From Euperipatoides rowelli (taxonomy: Eukaryota; Onychophora; Udeonychophora; Euonychophora; Peripatopsidae), in assembly GCA_003024985.2 (NCBI GenBank), contig PXIH01S0001213.1: a stretch of DNA of 51,446 bases; one strand, written 5' to 3'. The notes under the pieces were generated by a model. It did not search any database, was not told the origin of the DNA, and was given only the letters and a program-made list of their open reading frames with translations. The translations under genes were made by a program, and so were the position numbers. The stretch's first letter is position 1, and every line of letters begins with the position of its first letter. Of the stretch, positions 1 to 6,863 are shown one piece after another.

Positions 1-143
1 TTTATTTTGATAATAAAGAAGATAATAATAATATTTTTATATTAAAAGATAATAATGATTATCTACATATATCTAATAGATGGAATTTTTTCGATGCATT
101 TGACTTAGAAAATAAATTAGAAGAAAATATAAACTCTAAATAA
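1..143 (+). CDS. C-terminal end of an unidentified gene (partial, cut by window start)
   Basis: An open frame runs from the left edge to a TAA at 141-143; codons begin at position 3. The visible 46 residues are very rich in Asn, Asp, Glu and Lys (for example YFDNKEDNNNIFILKDNND) and end in ENKLEENINSK. No domain can be recognised in this piece. It converges on the unknown 440-residue gene, with only 12 nt between the two stop codons. That it is coding rests on frame openness and Borrelia-like composition. Confidence 0.55.
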   Translation, partial: YFDNKEDNNNIFILKDNNDYLHISNRWNFFDAFDLENKLEENINSK

Positions 144-155
144 AATTTTTAAGCT

Positions 156-1478
156 TTATTTTTTAATTAAAATGTATTTAATTTTCTGTAAGGTTTCATA
201 TTCAAACTTGTTTTTGAAACTGAAACCTTCAGAAATAGAAGATAAATAATCTTCTACCTTATTTACAAATGAAATTATACTCAGTTTATCTTGTTTACTT
301 AAGCTTATTTTGCTAACTAAATCTTGATTAGTAAATTTCATTATTATCTTTTCAATTTCATCAAATTGAAAATTCTTATTATTTGTACTCAAGCTATGTA
401 ATTTAACATAAACATCATCTAATTTATGCATCATATCTTCTGTTTCATGATTTTTAAGATCTCTAAAATTAATATCATCCTTACTACTAGCAGCTTGCTC
501 TTTAGGATCTTCTTGATTATTATATAAATTGCTACTTTCAAACCCACTTAAAGAGTCTGTAAGATTTTCTTTTAATATGTCCGAAAAACTATCTATTGCT
601 ACTGCCTTTTGAATATCTAAATTATTTAACTCTTTTTCTTGAATAGACTCATTCATTGTAAATTGATCTGAAAAATCAGTAATAATATTCTCTTCTAAGA
701 GATTATTTAACTTTAAATCAATATTACCACCACCTAAATTTAGTTCTGCTTCTAGATTATCGTTCATATTAATATCCCCATCTGACAAAACATTTAGATT
801 ATTGTTATCCAATTTTGAGTCCACTCTCACCATTTCTTCAAACTGACCATTGGATATTAAATTGTTGGGGTATGAATCATCATTTGAAGCTTCATCTAAA
901 ATTAAACTTTGATCTGAAAAAACAGCATCTTCTTTTGCAGTAGAAATAGGAAAAACAGCTTCATTATTCAAAGTTAGATCCATTTTATTATCATAGATGA
1001 GATTATTCCCAATTTTTAAAGATTCAGACTTTGAAGTTGAAGTATTGAAATCTGCTAATAAAGCTTCAAGTTCTTCCTTTTCAATAGTGATTTTAGAAAT
1101 ATCATTAGAATCTATTAAATTATTTTTAGAATTAACCTGTTCATTTTGAGGATTCTTATCTAGCTTTAATAATTCTGACAATTCTTTTTTGCTAATATCT
1201 AATTCAGTAACATCAATTCCTAAACCCTTGTCGTACAATTGTTCTTCTAATCTTGAAATCTTCCCATCTAATTCTTTTATATATTCAATAAATTCATTAT
1301 ATTGCTCTTTCAAAGCTATATCATATTTAATAAATCTACTATCTAACAAGCTTTCCAATTTAGTCTCAGTTTCTTTAGTTTTTATAACATAAGAATTATT
1401 TTGAAAAAAAAGTTTTTTTATATCAAAATCAACAACTTTAGAATTTTCTTTAACTATAAAAATATTACTTCCTCTCAA
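156..1478 (-). CDS. Unknown acidic, coiled-coil-containing protein
   Basis: I do not recognise this protein of about 435-440 residues. It has no clear signal peptide or membrane segment. Residues about 40-115 are heptad-like (coiled coil), the middle (about 130-330) is a low-complexity Asn/Asp/Glu/Leu/Ser-rich stretch, and the C-terminal 100 residues are a compact Lys-rich helical region. The first canonical start in frame is TTG at 1478, which has no Shine-Dalgarno. A good one (AGAGGAAG) lies just inside the frame at 1475-1468 and would suit initiation at ATT 1463 or ATA 1457, so the true start is uncertain. It is divergent from the DivIC-like gene at 1568. Confidence 0.75.
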   Translation of the reverse strand: MRGSNIFIVKENSKVVDFDIKKLFFQNNSYVIKTKETETKLESLLDSRFIKYDIALKEQYNEFIEYIKELDGKISRLEEQLYDKGLGIDVTELDISKKELSELLKLDKNPQNEQVNSKNNLIDSNDISKITIEKEELEALLADFNTSTSKSESLKIGNNLIYDNKMDLTLNNEAVFPISTAKEDAVFSDQSLILDEASNDDSYPNNLISNGQFEEMVRVDSKLDNNNLNVLSDGDINMNDNLEAELNLGGGNIDLKLNNLLEENIITDFSDQFTMNESIQEKELNNLDIQKAVAIDSFSDILKENLTDSLSGFESSNLYNNQEDPKEQAASSKDDINFRDLKNHETEDMMHKLDDVYVKLHSLSTNNKNFQFDEIEKIIMKFTNQDLVSKISLSKQDKLSIISFVNKVEDYLSSISEGFSFKNKFEYETLQKIKYILIKK

Positions 1479-1525
1479 AATGAAAATTAATTTCTAACAA
1501 AAAATAATAATAAAGCATATTACTG

Positions 1526-1554
1526 TTGTAAATATAGTATATTTTAAATATAAT
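1526..1554 (+). promoter_or_regulatory. Sigma-70-type promoter of the DivIC-like/opp permease operon
   Basis: TTGTAA at 1526-1531 is followed, after a 17-nt spacer, by a perfect TATAAT at 1549-1554. Transcription would begin near 1560-1562, only about 6-8 nt before the ATG at 1568. That start has no Shine-Dalgarno, so the mRNA may be nearly leaderless. The promoter call is based on box match and spacing only. Confidence 0.6.
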
Positions 1555-1567
1555 TACAACTTACCTT

Positions 1568-2023
1568 ATGCCATTCTTGAAAAAAATAGTATTATCAATT
1601 TACATAGGAATTACAAGTTATTTTATAATAATGCCAATTTTTGGACAAAAGGGAATTATAAATTATAGGAAAATCAATCTAAACCTTAGCTTAATAAAAA
1701 ACCATGTTAAAAAACTAAAAGTAATACAAGATGAACTAAAAAATAAATATATAAGTCTGCAAATTTCTGAGTCTGAAATTTTAAAAGAAGCTAGTTTATT
1801 AGACTATTACCCTAAAAACTCTACAGTAATAAAAAATAGCTTTAATAAAAATAAATACTATAAAGGAGAAATATTAAAAATCAATATTGACAATACTAGC
1901 AATATTGATAAGAATATTTATATAGTTTCTATTGTAATGTTTTTTATTTGTTATTTTACATTAAATTACATGAATAGCATAGTGAAAGAGTTAAAATTAA
2001 AACAAAAAGGAAGTAAGCCCTAA
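1568..2023 (+). CDS. DivIC/FtsB-like septum-formation initiator family protein
   Basis: A 151-residue membrane protein. An N-terminal membrane helix (about residues 5-24) is followed by a heptad-like coiled coil (about 35-68) and then the short segment SLLDYYPKNSTVIK, the arrangement seen in DivIC/FtsB divisome proteins. Those are usually about 100 residues and end there; this one has a further hydrophobic helix (about 117-136) and a basic tail. The family assignment rests on architecture rather than strong motifs. Its last codons overlap the probable start region of the oppB-like gene, so the two are probably cotranscribed from the promoter at 1526-1554. Confidence 0.6.
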   Translation: MPFLKKIVLSIYIGITSYFIIMPIFGQKGIINYRKINLNLSLIKNHVKKLKVIQDELKNKYISLQISESEILKEASLLDYYPKNSTVIKNSFNKNKYYKGEILKINIDNTSNIDKNIYIVSIVMFFICYFTLNYMNSIVKELKLKQKGSKP

Positions 2024-2025
2024 AA

Positions 2026-3006
2026 ATATTTATTATAAAGAACATTCTATTATTATTTTTAAATATTATCTTAGCTTCTTTTTTATGTACTACTCTTATT
2101 GATATAGTAACAAAAAATGTAAGTTATGTCCCATTTGAAAAATCAAGTATACTTGATAAGTATTTCCAATATATTGGAATAGTAAAAAGTACTGTACAGT
2201 ATAAGTTAGTAAAAAACTATAATAGAAGTTTAAATTTACCCAATAATTATTATTTAAAAAATATTAAAGGTAGTACTTATGTAATGTATAAAAAAGAAAG
2301 AAAGGGGATATTATGGGGACCTCCTCATTATTCTGCTATTGTACCTGGTACTAGTACATTTAAATTAATTTTCGAAAAAACAATAAACACTTTAAAATTC
2401 TCCATTCCAGGTATGATTCTATCATACATCTTAGCAATAATTTTTGTAGTTTTTTGGATTTTATACATAACAAATAAAATATTAAATAACGTCCTTGAGT
2501 TTATTATGCTATTCTTGCATGCTATACCAAGCAGTTTAATTGTCATTACAGTTCTAGCCATTTTCTCATATTTAAAATATAACACTAAAAATTTAATATT
2601 AGCGGGATTCCTCTGGGTTTTTCCTTACCTTATTTCTAATATTGTAATTTTAAAACAAGCTCTAGAAAAAACTTTAAACAGTCTTTACATACAAGCCGTA
2701 AAAGCAAAAGGAATGAGTAATTTCAATATCATAATAAAACATGCACTAATAGCTTCCTTATATCCGCTAATTACAAATATGAGAAGAACCCTTAGAGTAG
2801 CTTTTTTTGGTTTTATATTAATTGAAACTCAGTTTGGTATTGATGGTGCTGCTCTTCTTACTTTAAGATGTATACAAAATAATGATAACATTCTACTTAA
2901 GGACATACTCGCTGTTGGTACTGTAATTTATCTAACACCTAACCTTATAACAGACATTATCTCTTATAAAATAAATCCCTATAAGGAAAACCTAGAACAA
3001 TTATGA
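2026..3006 (+). CDS. oppB: Oligopeptide/dipeptide ABC transporter permease, OppB/DppB type
   Basis: One of two membrane subunits of a peptide ABC importer. The permease 'EAA' loop is visible as QAVKAKGMSNFNIIIKH, and several membrane helices follow the family plan. From the first ATG (2284) only 240 residues are encoded and the family's first membrane helix is missing. The frame stays open upstream to 2017 and encodes that missing helix (KNILLLFLNIILASF) plus the periplasmic loop, giving about 327 residues, normal for OppB. There is a Shine-Dalgarno (AAGGAAG, 2007-2013) but no ATG/GTG/TTG downstream of it in frame. I used ATA 2026 as a placeholder; CTA 2020 has better spacing but is not a standard initiator. 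The gene overlaps oppC by 4 nt. Confidence 0.8.
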   Translation: MFIIKNILLLFLNIILASFLCTTLIDIVTKNVSYVPFEKSSILDKYFQYIGIVKSTVQYKLVKNYNRSLNLPNNYYLKNIKGSTYVMYKKERKGILWGPPHYSAIVPGTSTFKLIFEKTINTLKFSIPGMILSYILAIIFVVFWILYITNKILNNVLEFIMLFLHAIPSSLIVITVLAIFSYLKYNTKNLILAGFLWVFPYLISNIVILKQALEKTLNSLYIQAVKAKGMSNFNIIIKHALIASLYPLITNMRRTLRVAFFGFILIETQFGIDGAALLTLRCIQNNDNILLKDILAVGTVIYLTPNLITDIISYKINPYKENLEQL

Positions 3007-3842
3007 ATAAATATTATTACTTACTATTAATATTTTTTACTATCAGTCTAATAGGACTACCCTATTTTATTACTGAAAACAATAGATTTGCTATATACAA
3101 GAAAGACATTAATAAAAATTATACTAAAAACAACAAAGCAATACCCCATAAAGCAACCAAAGAACATCCTTTAGGCACTGACAAATTTGGAAGAGATATA
3201 CTTGCAAGACTAATAATTGCAGCAAGAAATTCAGTTTTATTAGCAACTAGTTATGCTACTATTTCTTCATTACTTGGAATATTTATTGGCATAGTTATTG
3301 GGAGTTTAAACTTTAAAACTTGTATGCTAGTCTCAAAATTAATTGAAGCATTTCATACCTTACCATTCTATAATATAGTTATCTTAGTATTTTATTATTT
3401 TTTGAAAAAAGAAAAGCCTAGTATACTAGAAGCTATTATAGTTTTAGTAATATTTAGAGGATGGATTAATTTTGCTTACATTTCAAAAAACATTACTTTA
3501 ATAATAAAAAATTTTACTTACATAGAAGCAACTAAACTAATGGGAGCTAGTAAATTAAGAATAATAACTAAACATATGTTCCCAGAAGTATTTTCTGAAA
3601 TTTCTTCCATCATACCATTACACATTTCAAAAAATCTAACAACATTTGAAGTAATATCTTATCTGCAAGAACCAGATAAAAATTTTTATCCAAGCCTTGG
3701 TGAATTGTTAAGTTATATAAAACTTGGAAAAGAATACTCCTGGATATGGATCTATCCTTTAATAATTTTAATAATAATAAACATTATATTAGCTTATATA
3801 AACCTAAAAATTAAACACAAGCAACAATATTTAATGTCCTAA
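3003..3842 (+). CDS. oppC: Oligopeptide/dipeptide ABC transporter permease, OppC/DppC type
   Basis: Second membrane subunit of the peptide importer, 279 residues. The diagnostic OppC/DppC motif HPLGTDKFGRDILARL is near residues 58-73, and the EAA loop reads EATKLMGASKLRIITKH. An N-terminal membrane helix, a periplasmic linker and a block of further helices match the family. The ATG overlaps the oppB stop (ATGA), indicating translational coupling. No substrate-binding protein or ATPase gene is adjacent, so the pair must share OppA/OppD/OppF-type partners encoded elsewhere, or has a diverged role. Its 3' end overlaps convergent nth by 4 bp. Confidence 0.88.
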   Translation: MNKYYYLLLIFFTISLIGLPYFITENNRFAIYKKDINKNYTKNNKAIPHKATKEHPLGTDKFGRDILARLIIAARNSVLLATSYATISSLLGIFIGIVIGSLNFKTCMLVSKLIEAFHTLPFYNIVILVFYYFLKKEKPSILEAIIVLVIFRGWINFAYISKNITLIIKNFTYIEATKLMGASKLRIITKHMFPEVFSEISSIIPLHISKNLTTFEVISYLQEPDKNFYPSLGELLSYIKLGKEYSWIWIYPLIILIIINIILAYINLKIKHKQQYLMS

Positions 3843-4459
3843 ACTATTTTCCTAGGACAAATAATCTGTAAAAAACAGGATCTACAATCAGGATTTCGTG
3901 CTGTACAAACATCTCTTGCATGCCTATTGATAGCCATAGAAAACTTATATTGCTTACTCTTTTCTATGCGTTCTTTCAAATAGAATTCAATTTTTACAGG
4001 ACTTTTTTCTAAACAAATAGCATGTCTGTTCACTACTCTTTTAAAATGAGTATCCACAATAATAGCAGGTTTGTTCCACATAGCACCAACAATAACATTA
4101 GCTGTTTTTCTACCAACTCCTGGAAGTCTTATTAATTGAGCAATCTCACAAGGAATTTTACCTTTAAATTCTTTATCAATCATACGAGCACAATTGACAA
4201 TATTATTTGCTTTATTAGAATAAAACCCTGTTGAGAAAATTAAATTTTTTATAACTTCAATATTGGAATTTGCTAAGGTTTCAAAATTAGGATACTGTTT
4301 AAATAACTTAGGAGCAATGTTATTAACCTGTCTATCTGTAGTTTGTGCACTCAAAATCACCATTATCAAAAGTTCATAATAGTTTCTATAGTTTAAAAAA
4401 GGTTGAACATCAGGATAATGCAGCAATACAAGATCTACTAACTTATTAATACAATCCAT
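3839..4459 (-). CDS. nth: Endonuclease III (DNA glycosylase/AP lyase)
   Basis: Base-excision repair enzyme that removes oxidised pyrimidines and cleaves the abasic site; 206 residues, a normal length. The helix-hairpin-helix and catalytic lysine are in LPGVGRKTANVIV, the catalytic aspartate in VDTHFKRVVNR. The C-terminal iron-sulfur loop has four cysteines with C-x6-C-x2-C-x5-C spacing (about residues 185, 192, 195, 201), so a [4Fe-4S] cluster is expected. Single gene on the minus strand, overlapping the oppC end by 4 bp and diverging from the tRNA-Arg/tRNA-Pro unit. Confidence 0.95.
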   Translation of the reverse strand: MDCINKLVDLVLLHYPDVQPFLNYRNYYELLIMVILSAQTTDRQVNNIAPKLFKQYPNFETLANSNIEVIKNLIFSTGFYSNKANNIVNCARMIDKEFKGKIPCEIAQLIRLPGVGRKTANVIVGAMWNKPAIIVDTHFKRVVNRHAICLEKSPVKIEFYLKERIEKSKQYKFSMAINRHARDVCTARNPDCRSCFLQIICPRKIV

Positions 4460-4517
4460 ATCAATATTATAACCTAACTATCAAATTAATAAATTATATA
4501 CATCTGATATAAACCTA

Positions 4518-4546
4518 TTGACAAATTTTATTAGCAATGACATACT
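4518..4546 (+). promoter_or_regulatory. Probable promoter of the tRNA-Arg/tRNA-Pro unit
   Basis: A consensus -35 box TTGACA lies at 4518-4523. After a 17-nt spacer the hexamer CATACT at 4541-4546 matches TATAAT at four of six positions. It sits 22 nt upstream of the tRNA-Arg 5' end, as expected for a stable-RNA promoter. Based on pattern only. Confidence 0.6.
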
Positions 4547-4567
4547 GTGGATATAAGATTAATTCTT

Positions 4568-4641
4568 GTGCCCTTAGCTCAATTGGATAGAGCAACAGCC
4601 TTCTAAGCTGTAGGTTATAGGTTCAACTCTTATAGGGCACG
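4568..4641 (+). tRNA. tRNA-Arg (UCU)
   Basis: Folds as a full cloverleaf: acceptor GTGCCCT (4568-4574) pairs perfectly with AGGGCAC (4634-4640), the D arm contains TAGCTCAATTGGATAGAGCA, and the T loop reads GGTTCAACTC. The anticodon stem ACAGC/GCTGT encloses the loop CTTCTAA, giving anticodon TCT, which reads the AGA/AGG arginine codons that dominate in this AT-rich genome. The discriminator base is G; CCA is not encoded. Confidence 0.95.
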
Positions 4642-4686
4642 ATTTTAAAAAACTATCACTACTTAACACAGCAATGGTTTTCATTA

Positions 4687-4759
4687 CGGGATGTGGCCTA
4701 GCGGCTAAGGCACCTGCTTTGGGAGCAGGGGATCGGGGGTTCAAATCCCCCCAACCCGA
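4687..4759 (+). tRNA. tRNA-Pro (UGG)
   Basis: The anticodon stem CCTGC/GCAGG encloses TTTGGGA, so the anticodon is TGG (proline). The 5' base is C paired with G72, the hallmark of bacterial tRNA-Pro. The T arm is GGGGG-TTCAAAT-CCCCC. The acceptor stem CGGGATG/CAACCCG has one A-A mismatch at the fifth pair. The discriminator is A; CCA is not encoded. It follows tRNA-Arg by 45 nt in the same direction and is probably cotranscribed. Confidence 0.94.
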
Positions 4760-4806
4760 TATAGGTATGATTTTTATAAATATATATTTTTTTATTCTAC
4801 TTCAAT

Positions 4807-4860
4807 TAATATCAATTTATTTTATTTATTATTTATATTAACTAAAATAAATTGATATTA
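4807..4860. terminator. 18-bp perfect inverted repeat, likely bidirectional terminator
   Basis: The arm at 4807-4824 (starting TAATATCAATTTATTTTA) and its exact reverse complement at 4843-4860 are separated by 18 nt. The hairpin lies between the plus-strand tRNAs and the minus-strand p83/100 gene, and its right arm contains the p83/100 stop codon. Its position suggests a terminator for both directions. It is almost purely A/T and is not followed by a clean T run, so this is not a classic intrinsic terminator. Confidence 0.55.
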
Positions 4861-6756
4861 AAAAATAACTTCCAAGGTATTAATATCTAAAGCTATAACT
4901 TTTTTATTAACGTCTTGTAATAGAATCAATCCATTCTTTACAGAAAAGTCTGTGTATGGAAGAACTTCAACTACAGATAGAATAAAAGAATTTAAATCCT
5001 TAGAATTAAATTTTGCTAATTTCCAGGTATTATTATCTCTTACAACTACCAAAATCATTTTCGAATCAACAAATAAAGAAGAATCCTTACTTACTTCAAA
5101 TTTTGATTCTGAACTTATATGTAAGTTATTGGTTTTATCTAAAATCTGAATGTTGGCTTTTTCACCATTTATTTTTATTGCAACAAGATCATCATTCCTC
5201 TCATGTAATCCACATTTCTTTACAACTGTTTCATTCATGGAATTAACTTGTTGTACTGTTTTAAAATCAATATACTGTAATTGTCCTACATTAGAATTAG
5301 AGCTAAGCATTGTTAAAAATATAAATTTATCCATTTTTTTAATTTTGGATTTATTTTCTTGAACCCTCAAGTTATTATCAGCACCAACTGTTTGAACTCG
5401 TTGACTATTGTTTAAAGATTCTACTTTATCATTAGTTTGTATTTGTAATTTTTTATTATTTGCTTTTTGTTCTAAATTATTATTAGAATTAATTTTTTTA
5501 TTGCCAGAGTTTACTTGTTTGCTTATTTGTGAAACACTAGCTTCTTGTTTTGCAATTGATTTTTGTAAAATATTTGTACTACCTAGTGAAAATTTTTCTT
5601 CACTAGGTACATTATTAGATATAGAATTTATCTTTTTACTATCTAATAAATTTACGTCAACATTATCAACACTAGGGGTTGTAGAATTTTCCTCTTGATT
5701 AAACACTTTGTCTGTTTCTCTTAAGTCTATTGCATTATGTTGAGGTAATTTTTTTTCTACATTTAATTTATCAACATCTTTTTGTAACTCTTTTCTTACA
5801 ATATCTCTTTGTTTATCTAAATTTTGTTCTAAAGCATCTACTTTTTCTTGTGCCTCTTTTATCTTAGTCTTATGTTCTTCTAAATTACTTTTCTTCTTTT
5901 CTTCCTTAGTCAATTGCTCCTCAATAATTTTTTGTTGAAAACTATCAGTAGCCTTTTCAAGATGCTCTTTCAAATTATCAATACCTTTATCTATAGTTTG
6001 TTGTTGTTCTATTCCAGTAGTAAGTTCCAAATCAATTTTTTCTTGATCTTTTTCTTGCATATCCCCTTGTAAGTCTGTAATACTCCTAGCAGCACCAACT
6101 CCAGCTTCATTATCTTCCATAATAGCTACAAGAACCTTATCTGTAATTAGCTTATCAAGATCAATATCAAAAGCAAAGTCTCCTGAAACAATATCCTTTT
6201 TTAAAGGTATAAACATTCTTGTTTTATCTGCCCATTCGCTATATACTCTTGCAAGCCCAACATCTGTTTTACTAGCATCCTTAAGCGCAACTTCAATATA
6301 GTTTATTGTAAAGTATTCTATATCACCACGATAAACAGCATTGTATATTGTAATAACTTTTGCTAAAAGTTCAGAACTGCTTCTATCATAATCAAAAGAC
6401 CTCATCAAATATCCAACTAATATACGCCTTAGATTAAGAATACTATCAAGTCTTGACCTAGCTGTTACAATAAAAACATCCGTACTACTTTTTGTATCCT
6501 GTACATCTACATACCTTTTTATCAAATATTTATTCCAAAAATTTGAAGCACTATTTTGTTTTGTCAAACTTCTAGCTAAAAAATCCCCTATTCCAACTAT
6601 TTGCTTATATGTATCTGTAGTTTCATATGGCCCTTTATAGTCTATGAACTCAAGATCAACATTAATAAAATCCTTCAATTTTTCCCTATCAACTTCTCTA
6701 GCATAAAATCCTGTAAAGAACAACAAGAAAAAAAAAGTCGTAAATATTTTTTTCAT
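4858..6756 (-). CDS. P83/100-antigen homologue, exported coiled-coil protein
   Basis: Homologue of the Borrelia 83/100-kDa antigen, whose biochemical role is not established. 632 residues, somewhat shorter than the roughly 700 I recall for Lyme spirochaetes. It has a signal peptide (KKIFTTFFFLLFFTGFYA) followed by the conserved REVDREKLKDF block. Residues about 20-215 are a conserved globular region, about 220-340 a Glu/Lys/Gln-rich coiled coil, and about 340-480 an Asn/Ser-rich low-complexity linker. The C-terminal 150 residues are short beta-strand repeats (DLVAIKIN, MILVVVRDN, GLILLQDVN) that resemble beta-propeller blades. A good Shine-Dalgarno (AAGGAGA) precedes the ATG. The gene upstream also encodes a propeller-like protein. 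Confidence 0.93.
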   Translation of the reverse strand: MKKIFTTFFFLLFFTGFYAREVDREKLKDFINVDLEFIDYKGPYETTDTYKQIVGIGDFLARSLTKQNSASNFWNKYLIKRYVDVQDTKSSTDVFIVTARSRLDSILNLRRILVGYLMRSFDYDRSSSELLAKVITIYNAVYRGDIEYFTINYIEVALKDASKTDVGLARVYSEWADKTRMFIPLKKDIVSGDFAFDIDLDKLITDKVLVAIMEDNEAGVGAARSITDLQGDMQEKDQEKIDLELTTGIEQQQTIDKGIDNLKEHLEKATDSFQQKIIEEQLTKEEKKKSNLEEHKTKIKEAQEKVDALEQNLDKQRDIVRKELQKDVDKLNVEKKLPQHNAIDLRETDKVFNQEENSTTPSVDNVDVNLLDSKKINSISNNVPSEEKFSLGSTNILQKSIAKQEASVSQISKQVNSGNKKINSNNNLEQKANNKKLQIQTNDKVESLNNSQRVQTVGADNNLRVQENKSKIKKMDKFIFLTMLSSNSNVGQLQYIDFKTVQQVNSMNETVVKKCGLHERNDDLVAIKINGEKANIQILDKTNNLHISSESKFEVSKDSSLFVDSKMILVVVRDNNTWKLAKFNSKDLNSFILSVVEVLPYTDFSVKNGLILLQDVNKKVIALDINTLEVIF

Positions 6757-6863
6757 AATTAAAATTCTCCTTAAATGTCAAATAACATAGTGTAAAACCA
6801 GTTGCCAACTTATACTTAAATATAGCAAAAAACCATTAAAAAAAACATATAAAATTTTAAGAC

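Noticed and set aside
5408-5698. Plus-strand open frames inside the p83/100 gene
   Set aside because: Antisense to the low-complexity linker of p83/100; Leu/Phe/Cys-rich translation is what antisense of Asn/Lys/Glu codons gives. No Shine-Dalgarno.
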